NCBI GenBank assembly: GCA_947448025.1
Contig: CANFLV010000005.1
Span: 62,001-126,000, forward strand
Length of the DNA stretch: 64,000 nucleotides
Direction of reading: 5' to 3'
DNA from: Oxalobacteraceae bacterium
GTDB taxonomy: Bacteria > Pseudomonadota > Gammaproteobacteria > Burkholderiales > Burkholderiaceae_D
Shown in pieces: positions 18,027-26,771 of the stretch. Both the position numbers and the translations under genes were made by a program. The stretch's first letter is position 1. Each line of letters starts with the position of its first letter. The notes under the pieces were generated by a model. That model saw only the letters and a list, made by a program, of their open reading frames with translations, did not search any database and was not told the DNA's origin.

Positions 18027-18074
18027 TTGAAAAAAGGGATCGGCGTTGTTAGACTGCGTTCTGCATAACAGAAA
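18027..18074 (+). promoter_or_regulatory. iclR promoter overlapped by its operator
   Basis: TTGAAA (18027-18032), 17 bases, TAGACT (18050-18055). A degenerate operator, TAGAC-N3-GTTCT-N7-AGAAA (18050-18074), covers the -10 box, consistent with negative autoregulation. Confidence 0.5.
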
Positions 18075-18086
18075 GAGGGTCTATTT

Positions 18087-18896
18087 ATGGAACGCAAAGT
18101 CAAACCGGCCAAACCTAAAACACGTTTGTCGTCGGTAGCGAATGCGATTCGCCTTATCAAGGTGTTTTCGGATGATGACTATGAAATCGGCATCAGTGAT
18201 CTGGGCAAGCGACTGCTGCTACCCAAGAGCACGGTGCACCGCCTGGCGACGACACTGATCGATGCCGGCATGCTGGAACAGAATCCCGAGAGCGGTAAAT
18301 ACCGGCTGGGTCTGGTCGTTTTTGAATTGGGTTCGCTGGTGCGCCGGAAGATGGATTTTTCCAGCGAAGCGAAACCGTTTTTGATGGAATTGCGCGAAAA
18401 GACAGGCGAAACCGTGCATCTGGCGATTCTCGATAATACGAGCATCGTCTACATCAACAGCCTCGAAAGCAAGCAGGCGATCCGCATGACGCTCGACGTC
18501 GGTATGCGTAAGCCAGCTTATTCGACCGCTGCCGGAAAAGTCATGCTGGCGTTTCAAACGGCCGAATTTTTGAACCGTGTGTTTGAAGATGGCTTTGAGG
18601 AGCGCACCGCGAACACGATCGTTGATCCGGAAGCGTTTCGCCAGGAGCTGGCAACGATCCGCACCCGTGGCTATGCGCTCGCGGATGAAGAAAATGAACT
18701 CGGTGTGCGTAGTCTCGCAGCACCCGTACGCGACCACTTTGGCAATGTGATCGCAGCAACAAGTATTGCCGGACCGGCGCAGCGTCTGACGAAAAAAGTC
18801 CTGACCTCGTTCGTGCCGGATGTAGTGAGCGCTGCCGACGCCATTTCCACCCGCCTCGGTTACCAGCCGCTGCGGGCGTCACGCAACTTCCGCTAA
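18087..18896 (+). CDS. IclR-family transcriptional regulator
   Basis: 269 residues. An N-terminal winged helix-turn-helix (residues about 15-75: ISDLGKRLLLPKSTVHRLATTL, then the wing NPESGKYRLG) is followed by the IclR effector-binding domain (GETVHLAILDNTSIVYINSLES to the C-terminus). The Arg/Lys-rich N-terminal tail is typical of PobR/PcaU-like members. It is the only transcription factor in the 50-kb catabolic region, and operator-like triple half-sites precede most of the operons, including its own promoter. The likely effector is an aromatic acid or pathway intermediate. Confidence 0.88.
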   Translation: MERKVKPAKPKTRLSSVANAIRLIKVFSDDDYEIGISDLGKRLLLPKSTVHRLATTLIDAGMLEQNPESGKYRLGLVVFELGSLVRRKMDFSSEAKPFLMELREKTGETVHLAILDNTSIVYINSLESKQAIRMTLDVGMRKPAYSTAAGKVMLAFQTAEFLNRVFEDGFEERTANTIVDPEAFRQELATIRTRGYALADEENELGVRSLAAPVRDHFGNVIAATSIAGPAQRLTKKVLTSFVPDVVSAADAISTRLGYQPLRASRNFR

Positions 18897-18987
18897 GGCG
18901 GTCACTGCGCACTCATTTGAATTGGTGCGCAGGGTCGTCTCGCGGTGTTGGGTGTGGTGCAGCTTTTAATTCACCTTCTTAACACTG

Positions 18988-20022
18988 TTGGAGACGACCA
19001 TCGTTGCCCACTACAAGATAGCGCTCGCCGGTAGCGAGCAGCAATTTACCTGCGCCGAAGACGACACGATCCTGCGCGCTGCACTGCGTGCTGGTATCGG
19101 CATGCCTTATGAATGCAATGTCGGTTCCTGTGGCACCTGCAAGATCGAACTCGTCAGCGGCGAGGTCACATCGAACTGGCCGCAGGCGCCGGCTCTCGGT
19201 GAGCGTGACATCGCGCGCGGCCGTGTGCTCGGCTGTCAATCGCGCCCCAATGGCGACTGCACAGTCAAGGCTCGTCCCGGTCCACAATACGTCAGCGCCT
19301 GTCCGCCGCAACGCTTCGCTGCGACGCTGATCGAAGTGCGCGAACTGACACACGATATCCGCCAATTCCGTTTTCAATTAGCAGAGGTAGTCAACTTCCT
19401 GCCGGGTCAGTATGCGCTGCTGCAGTTCCCCGGCGTTGATGGTCCGCGCGCGTATTCGATGTCGAACCTGGACACCGATCACGCGTGCTGGGATTTTCAG
19501 ATCAAACGTACACCAGACGGCGCCGGCACCGGCGCCTTGTTTGACCGGGTCAAGATCGGCGACAGCCTGCAGATCGACGGCCCTTATGGTCTGGCTTATC
19601 TGCGCAGCGACAGCCCGCGGGACATCGCCTGCATCGCCGGCGGCTCGGGTCTGGCGCCGGTCGTCTCGATCGCTCGTGGCGTGGCGGCGAACCCGGCCAT
19701 GGATGGCGTCAAGGTGCATCTGTTCTACGGCGGGCGTGCAGCGCGCGACATCTGCGGCGAAGACCTGCTGCAAGCCTTGCCGGGTTACGGCGAACGCTTC
19801 TTCTTCCATCCGATCATATCGATGCCGGACGCTGATAGCGCACAGCAGTGGGCCGGCAAGGTCGGCTATGTGCATGAACTGGCGCTCGAAGTGCTGGGCG
19901 CGACGCTGGCCGAGCATGAAATTTATTTCGCCGGTCCGCCCCTGATGGCGCAGGCCGTGCAAAAAATGCTGATGCAGGAAAAAGTACCGGGTGGCCAGGT
20001 TCACTATGACGCCTTCTATTAA
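18988..20022 (+). CDS. Ferredoxin-NAD(P)H reductase of Rieske oxygenases
   Basis: About 340 residues, class IB oxygenase reductase. A plant-type 2Fe-2S domain is first (ECNVGSCGTCK: Cys43, 48, 51, then Cys83), followed by an FAD domain (GPRAYSMSN) and an NAD domain (CIAGGSGLAPVVSIAR, ending YFAGPPLMAQAVQ, HYDAFY). It passes electrons from NAD(P)H to the Rieske ferredoxin or directly to the oxygenases at 27875 and 42725. The start is odd: only a TTG at 18988 is available, without a ribosome site, while the strong GGAG at 18990 lies just upstream of an ATC/GTT codon pair. An unusual start or a sequence error is possible. Confidence 0.85.
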   Translation: METTIVAHYKIALAGSEQQFTCAEDDTILRAALRAGIGMPYECNVGSCGTCKIELVSGEVTSNWPQAPALGERDIARGRVLGCQSRPNGDCTVKARPGPQYVSACPPQRFAATLIEVRELTHDIRQFRFQLAEVVNFLPGQYALLQFPGVDGPRAYSMSNLDTDHACWDFQIKRTPDGAGTGALFDRVKIGDSLQIDGPYGLAYLRSDSPRDIACIAGGSGLAPVVSIARGVAANPAMDGVKVHLFYGGRAARDICGEDLLQALPGYGERFFFHPIISMPDADSAQQWAGKVGYVHELALEVLGATLAEHEIYFAGPPLMAQAVQKMLMQEKVPGGQVHYDAFY

Positions 20023-20061
20023 AACGAATTCTTTTAAAAAATAACGAGACGGAGAAACGAC

Positions 20062-21051
20062 GTGTCCAAACTGAGATTAAGCCTGGGTTGCTGGAATTAT
20101 GATCGCACGCGCAGCTTGCTGGAGGGTCGCGTTCAGCCCGATGGTATCGACCTGAATTACTTGAACATGCCGGTCGAGGAAACCTTCTTCCGCATGCTGC
20201 GCAATAAAGAATTCGATGTCGCGGAAATGTCGCTGTCCTCGTATTCCGTCTCACTGTTGCGGGACAGCCCTTTCATTGCGATCCCGATTTTCCCGTCACG
20301 CTTCTTCCGTCATTCCTGCATCTACGTCAATGCTGACAGCGGCATCAAGGAACCGAAAGACCTGATTGGCAAGAAGATCGGCAATCCTGAATACCAGATG
20401 ACCGCGCCGGTCTGGATCCGTGGCGTGCTGTCGGATGAATACGGTGTGCCGGTCAACAGCGTCACGTATTACACCGGCGGTGAAGAAGAGCCGAACCGCG
20501 ACGAAAAGCTGAAGCTCGACCTGCCACCTGATATCAAGGTCTTGCCGATTGGCCCGACCAAGACTTTGTCGGCCATGCTGGCTAGCGGTGAAATCGATGC
20601 GCTCTACACCGCGCGCATGCCATCGTCGTTCCATACCAGCGGCGGCAAGGTCAAGCGTCTGTTCGAAGACTTCGTGCCGGTCGAGAAGGATTACTTCCGT
20701 CGTACCGGCATCTTCCCGATCATGCATACCGTCGTGATCCGCCGCGAGGTCTATGAAAAGAATCGCTGGGTCGCGCAATCGCTGTACAAGGCCTTCTGCG
20801 AAGCGCAGCAAGAGACTTACAAGGATCTGTACGAGACCGCCGCATTGAAGGCCATGCTGCCATGGCTTACTGCCCACGTTGAAGAAGCGCGTCATGAAAT
20901 GGGGGACGACTTCTGGCCATATGGCTATCAGAAGAACAAGGCGACCTTGTCGACTTTCCTGCGTTATCACCATGAGCAGGGCCTGTCAAAGACCTTGCTG
21001 ACACCGGAGCAGCTGTTTGCGCCGGAGACGCTCGAGTCCTTCAAAATTTAA
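20062..21051 (+). CDS. 4,5-dihydroxyphthalate decarboxylase family protein (copy 1)
   Basis: 329 residues, GTG start with GGAG. It has the N-terminal pattern LSLGCWNYDRTRSLLEGRVQPDGIDL and AEMSLSSYSVSLL of the Pht5/OphA family, which shares the type 2 periplasmic-binding fold. No signal peptide, so it is cytoplasmic. Members decarboxylate 4,5-dihydroxyphthalate to protocatechuate; others are uncharacterised and annotated as binding proteins. Placed between the oxygenase reductase and the second EutA-like gene, it supports a route for a carboxylated aromatic ring, but the exact substrate is unknown. A divergent paralogue is at 44356. Confidence 0.75.
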   Translation: MSKLRLSLGCWNYDRTRSLLEGRVQPDGIDLNYLNMPVEETFFRMLRNKEFDVAEMSLSSYSVSLLRDSPFIAIPIFPSRFFRHSCIYVNADSGIKEPKDLIGKKIGNPEYQMTAPVWIRGVLSDEYGVPVNSVTYYTGGEEEPNRDEKLKLDLPPDIKVLPIGPTKTLSAMLASGEIDALYTARMPSSFHTSGGKVKRLFEDFVPVEKDYFRRTGIFPIMHTVVIRREVYEKNRWVAQSLYKAFCEAQQETYKDLYETAALKAMLPWLTAHVEEARHEMGDDFWPYGYQKNKATLSTFLRYHHEQGLSKTLLTPEQLFAPETLESFKI

Positions 21052-21088
21052 CACCACCGACCTGAATTAACGCCTTACTGGAATCACC

Positions 21089-22867
21089 ATGCCGGATAAC
21101 GAAGACCAAAACGCCAAACGCGGACATAACATTGACGACCATCGCTATGGCGAGGAATTTAACCATGTGCATGAAGATGGTGAAGATGCCGATCATGACC
21201 ATGATGACTTCGACACCGTCGAAGGCTCACTCGAAGACAATCCGGTCTGGCAGCAAGACCATGTGTCGCTGGTGAGCGTGGGCATCGACATCGGCTCGTC
21301 CGGTACGCAAGTGATTTTTTCACGCATCAAATTACGCCGCATGGGTGAAGACCTGTCGAGCCGCTATTTCGTCGTCTCGCGCGAGACGCTTTTCCAGTCG
21401 CCGGTCTCGCTGACACCGTATGCGAGTGAAACGCGCATCGATGAAGCCGCGCTCGGCTCCATCATCGACCAGGCCTACAAGGGCGCGGGCCTGCATCCGG
21501 ACGACATTGATACCGGCGCCGTGATTCTCACAGGTGAAGCACTACGCCGTGAAAACGCGCAGGCGATTTCCGCTGTGATCGCAGAGCAGGGCGGCGAGTT
21601 CGTCTGCGCCACAGCTGGCCATCACATGGAATCGATGCTGGCTGCTTATGGCTCTGGCGCGGCACGGGTGTCGCATGATCTCGGCAAACGTGTTCTGAAT
21701 ATTGACATCGGCGGCGGCACGACCAAGCTGGCCATCGTTGAAGGCGGCAAGGTCAAGGCGACTGCGGCGATCCATATCGGCGGGCGACTCATGGTCGTCG
21801 ACAAGGAGCAAAAGCTCGCACGCCTCGATCCGGCCGGTCGCTATCATGCGAACCAGGCGGGCTTCGAATGGCAGCTTGGTGATATAGCGCCTCGCGCATC
21901 GATGGCCAAGGTCGCCGACTGGATGGCGAATGCACTGGTGAGCGCCATCAGCGGCGGTGAAGTCGCGCATGAAGTAGAGCACCTGTATCTCACCGATCCG
22001 CTGCCTTACCTCGGACCGATTGATGGCGTGATGTTCTCCGGCGGCGTGGCGGAATACGTGTACGGCCGCGAGACGCGTGATTTCAGCGACATGGGTTTGC
22101 TGCTCGGTACAGCGATCCGGCGCAAGCTCGACAGCAGTAATCTCGCCTGGGAAATGCTGCCGGCCGGTGAATGCATCCGCGCGACTGCTCTCGGTGCGTC
22201 CGAATATTCGGTGCAGCTGAGCGGCAACACGACGTATATCTCCAGCCCAGGAAAGCTGCTGCCTAAGCGTAACCTGCAAGTCCTGCAGCCAGCATATGAC
22301 TGCGGCGCAGAGATCAATTCCGACGCCTTGGCGCAAGCCATTCGCGGTCATTTCAAGAATTTCGATCTCGTTGAAGGCGAAGCGGAAGTCGCGCTGGCTT
22401 TCCGCTGGTCCGGTCCGCCGTCGTATCAGCGCATTGCCGCCTTCGCCTCCGGCATTGTGCAGGCGATGTCTGCCACGCTGGCACAGGGTCTGCCGCTCTA
22501 TCTGATTCTCGATGGCGACCTTGCGCATACCTTGGGCAATCTGCTGCGCGACGAGATGGATGTGCGCAGCGAGATTCTCGTCATTGACGGCATCGTGCTG
22601 TGGGATTTTGATTACATCGATCTCGGACGCATCCGCATGCCGTCGCAGACCGTGCCGGTCACCGTCAAGTCGCTCGTCTTCAGCCAGGACCCGCGCACGC
22701 CTTTGGGTAATGCGCGCAGCGACCTGAAGTATCGTCCGCATGTGCATACCCATGGCAAGGGTCACAGCCATGGCCACAGCCACAGCCACACGCATGGACA
22801 CAGCCACGATCATGGCGATGGTCATCACCATCATCATGATGAGCCAGTTAAACCGACCAAATCGTAA
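21089..22867 (+). CDS. EutA-like ASKHA ATPase with metal-binding tails (copy 2)
   Basis: 592 residues. The ASKHA core matches the paralogue at 14012: GIDIGSSGTQVIFSRI near residue 66, LNIDIGGGTTKLAIVEGG near 205, MFSGGVAEYVYGRE near 314. Unlike copy 1 it has an Asp/His-rich N-terminal extension (HVHEDGEDADHDHDD, about 55 residues in all) and a His-rich C-terminal tail of some 35 residues with at least 16 His, as seen in nickel/cobalt storage and delivery proteins. No eutBC. It lies 37 bases after the Pht5-like gene and 14 before the class II aldolase. Metal or corrinoid handling for an unknown enzyme is inference. Confidence 0.8.
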   Translation: MPDNEDQNAKRGHNIDDHRYGEEFNHVHEDGEDADHDHDDFDTVEGSLEDNPVWQQDHVSLVSVGIDIGSSGTQVIFSRIKLRRMGEDLSSRYFVVSRETLFQSPVSLTPYASETRIDEAALGSIIDQAYKGAGLHPDDIDTGAVILTGEALRRENAQAISAVIAEQGGEFVCATAGHHMESMLAAYGSGAARVSHDLGKRVLNIDIGGGTTKLAIVEGGKVKATAAIHIGGRLMVVDKEQKLARLDPAGRYHANQAGFEWQLGDIAPRASMAKVADWMANALVSAISGGEVAHEVEHLYLTDPLPYLGPIDGVMFSGGVAEYVYGRETRDFSDMGLLLGTAIRRKLDSSNLAWEMLPAGECIRATALGASEYSVQLSGNTTYISSPGKLLPKRNLQVLQPAYDCGAEINSDALAQAIRGHFKNFDLVEGEAEVALAFRWSGPPSYQRIAAFASGIVQAMSATLAQGLPLYLILDGDLAHTLGNLLRDEMDVRSEILVIDGIVLWDFDYIDLGRIRMPSQTVPVTVKSLVFSQDPRTPLGNARSDLKYRPHVHTHGKGHSHGHSHSHTHGHSHDHGDGHHHHHDEPVKPTKS

Positions 22868-22881
22868 GCGGAGACAGACCC

Positions 22882-23577
22882 ATGACAAATGCGACGCAAA
22901 CCATCGCTGAGAAGAAGCAAATGCTGGTCGACGCGATCCTGATGATGGAACGCGCCCAGGTCATCGATTTCAATGGCCACTTCAGCTGCCGCGTGCCGGG
23001 CACCGATCACATGCTGATCAATTCCGGCGCCTCGGTGCGCAGCGCCCTGACAGCGGCTGACATCGTTACCATCGACCTCGACGGCAATCTCGTTGAAGGC
23101 GAGGCCGTGCCGCCCATGGAGTTTCACATCCATGCCGAAATCTACCGCCGCCGCCCCAACGTCAATGCGGTCGTGCATACGCATCCACTCTGGTCGACGC
23201 TGTTCAGCATGGTCGGCTTGCCAGTGCAGCCGGTGATCATGCAGGCGGCCGTGCTAGGAGAAATCCGCACCTTCGCCAAGACCGCCTCGATCAATAACCG
23301 GCCGCTGGCGCAGGAGCTCGGCGACGCTTTGGCTGAGCACAAGGTCATCATGCTCAAGTCGCATGGTGCCGTGGTCGCTGCTGAAGGGATCCTCGAAGCC
23401 TTCGTGCTCGGTGTCTACCTCGAAGAGACGGCGCAGCGCCAGCACATGGCTATGCAGATCGGTACACCCACGGCATTGACGCCGGAGCAGGTCAAGGTCA
23501 TCGCCGGCAATCTGTGGAAGCCGCATCTGCTGCGCAAGGTCTGGGATTACCACTACGGCATCCTGCAACGCGCTTAA
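22882..23577 (+). CDS. Class II aldolase/decarboxylase family enzyme
   Basis: 231 residues. The zinc/manganese site of the AraD/FucA superfamily is visible: AVVHTHPLWS (His-Thr-His near residue 94) and the later KSHGAVV His; the general-base Glu probably lies in PPMEFHIHAE near 77. The family includes sugar-phosphate aldolases and also aromatic decarboxylases such as 3,4-dihydroxyphthalate decarboxylase (PhtC) and 2,3-dihydroxy-p-cumate decarboxylase (CmtD). The second group fits this neighbourhood better. Ribosome site GGAGACAG before the ATG. It ends the operon begun at 18988. Confidence 0.78.
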   Translation: MTNATQTIAEKKQMLVDAILMMERAQVIDFNGHFSCRVPGTDHMLINSGASVRSALTAADIVTIDLDGNLVEGEAVPPMEFHIHAEIYRRRPNVNAVVHTHPLWSTLFSMVGLPVQPVIMQAAVLGEIRTFAKTASINNRPLAQELGDALAEHKVIMLKSHGAVVAAEGILEAFVLGVYLEETAQRQHMAMQIGTPTALTPEQVKVIAGNLWKPHLLRKVWDYHYGILQRA

Positions 23578-23589
23578 ATCGCTTTTACT

Positions 23590-23614
23590 CGTCTATTGCC
23601 ATTCGCGATAGACG
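23590..23614 (+). terminator. Hairpin after the class II aldolase gene
   Basis: A 7-bp stem CGTCTAT/ATAGACG with an 11-base loop is followed by an interrupted T-rich tract. Probably ends the upstream operon. Confidence 0.4.
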
Positions 23615-23695
23615 TGTTGTTTCTCTTGTCGTCGCATTCGCAAGCCCTTGTTTCATCTGAAATTTACCTTCTCCCGGAAATAAAGCCGAATTTTA

Positions 23696-23766
23696 TTGAC
23701 ATCGATCAATGGGGTAGGTAAATTCAGGTGTCTTTCCATGCAGACCGATGGTCCGCATAGCAGAAC
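23696..23766 (+). promoter_or_regulatory. Sigma-70 promoter with IclR-type operator for the ABC/Rieske operon
   Basis: TTGACA (23696-23701), 17 bases, TAAATT (23719-23724). Operator AGACC-N3-GGTCC-N7-AGAAC at 23742-23766, just downstream of the expected start. The rest of the 23578-23838 gap shows nothing else. Confidence 0.6.
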
Positions 23767-23838
23767 AAGAAAAATTGAAGTAAATCGCATTAAACACCGC
23801 ATAGATGGTGAGCTAATTTAACCGAGGAGAGCTTCGTT

Positions 23839-25602
23839 ATGGAAGCTGTGGGACAAATGGCCGCTGCATCACCGATGCAGCCTGAGTTGCCGAAAGAGCC
23901 TAAGGGCTGGCGCAACATTGAATTAAAGTGGGTCATCATCGGCGTGAGCGTGGCAATCGTTGCCTACCTCGCATTGATGCCGCTGGGTTTCCTGATGTGG
24001 CAAAGTTTCTTCACGCCGCAGACCGCCAGCAAGGCCGCTGAATTCACGTTTGACAATTACGTCACCGCTTACACCAGTGTCGAAACGCTGAAGCTGTTTT
24101 TCAGTTCGGTCACCTTCGCTACCGGCACCTCAATTTTTGCTTTCCTCGTCGGCACCGCCCTGGCATGGATGAATGAGCGCACCAACACGCCGCTCAAATC
24201 CCTGTTCTTCGCGCTGTCGATCATCCCGCTGATCATTCCCGGCATTCTGTTCACGGTCGCATGGATCCTGTTGGCCAGTCCGAAGATCGGCATCCTGAAT
24301 CTGCTGCTGCAAGGCTGGTTCAATACCGACTATGTCTTCTTCAACATCTACTCGATGTGGGGCATGATCTGGGTCGATGGCTTGCATTATTCGTCGATGT
24401 CTTTCCTGATCATGACTGCAGCCTTCCGCTCGATGGATCCATCGCTGGAAGAGTCCGCCATGATGAGTGGCGCGTCAGTGCCGCAAATCGCCTGGCACAT
24501 CACACTGAAATTGACCTGGCCGGCGATTTTCGCGACGCTGCTGATCCTGTTCGTACGTTCGATCGAATCCTTTGAAGTACCGGCACTGCTCGGTCTGCCG
24601 GTCGGTATCCAGGTTTTCACCTCGTCGATTTATCAGGCGATCCACCAGTATCCAAGCAAGGTCGGCCTCGCGTCATCCTATGCGGTCACGCTGCTGCTGA
24701 TTACGACCATCGGTATTTATTTCCAGTCCAAGCTATCCAGCCAGGGCAGCAAATATTCTACCGTCACCGGCAAGGGCTTCCGCCCGCGCGCCATGGATCT
24801 CGGTAAATGGCGTTTCCTGACGGCCGGTATCTTCCTGCTCTATTTTTCGCTGATCGTGGTCCTGCCTTTCCTGGTATTGGTCTGGTCTTCGCTGCAAAAA
24901 TTCTATAGCGTACCGTCCATGGCCGCGGTCAAGAACCTGACCTTCGACGCCTACAGTTTTATCCTTACCTATCCGACCATTATCAGCGCCGTTGGCAACA
25001 GCCTCTTGCTGGCAGTCGGCTGCGCAACAGTGGTCATGCTGCTGACGTCCGTGATCTGCTGGATTGTCGTCAAGACCAAGCTGCCAGGTCGCTGGATCCT
25101 GGATAACCTGGCCTCGCTGCCGATGGTTTTCCCGGGGCTGGTGCTGGGTCTGGCGATCATGATTTTCTATCTCAATGTCGATGTCGGCGTGTACGGCACG
25201 ATGTGGATCATGTTCATTGCTTATGTGACGCGCTTCATGCCTTACGGCCTGCGTTACAACACCACCTCGATGCTGCAGATTCACAAAGAGCTCGAAGAGT
25301 CGGCTGCCATGAGTGGCGCCGCCTGGGGCACGACCTTCTGGCGCATCATCCTGCCGCTGCTCAAACCAGGTCTGCTGGCTGGCTGGATCTATATCGTCAT
25401 CGTCTCGATTCGCGAATTGTCGACCTCGATCCTGCTCTACAGCCCAGGCACGGAAGTGATTTCAGTACTGATCTGGGAACTCTGGGAAAACGGCCAGTAC
25501 GTCGAACTGTCGGCGCTTGGCGTGATGTTCATCATTGCCCTGTTCATGCTGGTCATGCTGGCCCAGTACGTCGGTAAAAAATTCGGTGTCAAAGAAGACT
25601 AA
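23839..25602 (+). CDS. ABC transporter permease, fused double domain
   Basis: 587 residues with about 12 membrane segments: two complete permease halves joined head to tail, as in FbpB/AfuB-type ferric and related importers. Each half has its EAA loop contacting the ATPase: EESAMMSGASVPQIAWHITL near residue 212 and EESAAMSGAAWGTTFWRIIL near 485. GGAG before the ATG. It forms an import system with the ATPase at 25648 and the binding protein at 26772. It is the only permease of this type in the window, although six related binding proteins are encoded, so it may be shared. Confidence 0.87.
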   Translation: MEAVGQMAAASPMQPELPKEPKGWRNIELKWVIIGVSVAIVAYLALMPLGFLMWQSFFTPQTASKAAEFTFDNYVTAYTSVETLKLFFSSVTFATGTSIFAFLVGTALAWMNERTNTPLKSLFFALSIIPLIIPGILFTVAWILLASPKIGILNLLLQGWFNTDYVFFNIYSMWGMIWVDGLHYSSMSFLIMTAAFRSMDPSLEESAMMSGASVPQIAWHITLKLTWPAIFATLLILFVRSIESFEVPALLGLPVGIQVFTSSIYQAIHQYPSKVGLASSYAVTLLLITTIGIYFQSKLSSQGSKYSTVTGKGFRPRAMDLGKWRFLTAGIFLLYFSLIVVLPFLVLVWSSLQKFYSVPSMAAVKNLTFDAYSFILTYPTIISAVGNSLLLAVGCATVVMLLTSVICWIVVKTKLPGRWILDNLASLPMVFPGLVLGLAIMIFYLNVDVGVYGTMWIMFIAYVTRFMPYGLRYNTTSMLQIHKELEESAAMSGAAWGTTFWRIILPLLKPGLLAGWIYIVIVSIRELSTSILLYSPGTEVISVLIWELWENGQYVELSALGVMFIIALFMLVMLAQYVGKKFGVKED

Positions 25603-25647
25603 GCGACTAAGCAATTAGCCCGATCAAAGTAAAGGTAGGAGACAAAT

Positions 25648-26769
25648 ATGTTGAACGTAAATGCGCTGTACACGGAATATCCGAATGAAAAGGGTGAGAT
25701 TGTCAAAGCCGCACAGAATGTGACTTTTGAAGTCCCGGAAGGCAAGCTGTTCACGCTGCTCGGTCCTTCCGGCTGCGGCAAGACCACGACCCTGCGCTCG
25801 ATTGCAGGTCTCGAGCGTCCACGCGCCGGTGAAATCACGGTCGATGGCGTGGCGGTCTATTCGTCCTCCAAGGGTATTTTCATTGCGCCCAACAAGCGTA
25901 ATTTCGGCATGGTCTTCCAGTCGTATGCGATTTGGCCGCACATGAATGTGTTCCAGAACGCCGCCTTCCCGCTGGAAGTTGGTTCACGCAAGTTCACCAA
26001 GAAAGAGATCGAAGATAAAGTCATGCGCGTTCTGACCGCCGTCGGTCTGGATCACGTCGCTGACCGCGAAGCGACCAAGATGTCGGGCGGCCAGCAACAG
26101 CGTCTGGCGCTGGCGCGCGCACTGGTGATGGAGCCGAAACTGCTGCTGCTCGACGAGCCACTGTCGAACCTCGACGCCAAGCTGCGCGAGCGCATGCGTT
26201 TCGAATTGAAGCGCATGCAGCGTGAGCTCGGCCTGACGACCATCTACGTCACGCATGACCAGAGCGAAGCCCTGGCGCTGTCGCATGAAATCGCCGTCAT
26301 GAGTGCCGGCCAGGTCGTGCAGATCGGTTCGCCGCGCGCGATTTACGAACGGCCGATCAACAAGTTTGTCGCTGACTTCGTCGGTCTCACAAATTTCCTC
26401 GACGCGACCATCATCGCGCCGGAAGACGGCGAAGACCGCTATCGCCTGAATTCAACGATAGGCCAGCTCAGTGTGACCTCGATGGATACCTTCAAGGCGG
26501 GCGATGCGGCGCTGGTGTCGGTGCGTCCGGAAGATATCGAATTGTATGAAAAGCGTCCTGATGGTCCGAACGTCATCGAAGGCAAGGTCGATTTCAAGGT
26601 CTTCCTCGGCGAATACATGGATTACCACATCAAGGTCGGCGAGCATCAAGTCCTCTCGCGCGTGCATCCGTCCTTCATGGCGCCGGTCGGTGCGACTGTC
26701 TACATGCGCATGAATCCGGAGAAGTGCATCACGATTCAGGACAATACGCAGTACCGGAAGGTCGGCTAA
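25648..26769 (+). CDS. ABC transporter ATP-binding protein
   Basis: 373 residues. Walker [11 protein letters not shown] near residue 38, Q-loop VFQSYAIW, signature MSGGQQQRLALARA, Walker B LLLLDEPLSNLD, switch TIYVTHDQ, and a C-terminal TOBE domain (VSVRPEDIELYEK). This matches the FbpC/PotA group used with fused permeases. AGGAG is seven bases before the ATG. The stop is two bases before the start of the binding protein gene. The TOBE domain may sense a ligand. Confidence 0.9.
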   Translation: MLNVNALYTEYPNEKGEIVKAAQNVTFEVPEGKLFTLLGPSGCGKTTTLRSIAGLERPRAGEITVDGVAVYSSSKGIFIAPNKRNFGMVFQSYAIWPHMNVFQNAAFPLEVGSRKFTKKEIEDKVMRVLTAVGLDHVADREATKMSGGQQQRLALARALVMEPKLLLLDEPLSNLDAKLRERMRFELKRMQRELGLTTIYVTHDQSEALALSHEIAVMSAGQVVQIGSPRAIYERPINKFVADFVGLTNFLDATIIAPEDGEDRYRLNSTIGQLSVTSMDTFKAGDAALVSVRPEDIELYEKRPDGPNVIEGKVDFKVFLGEYMDYHIKVGEHQVLSRVHPSFMAPVGATVYMRMNPEKCITIQDNTQYRKVG

Positions 26770-26771
26770 TC

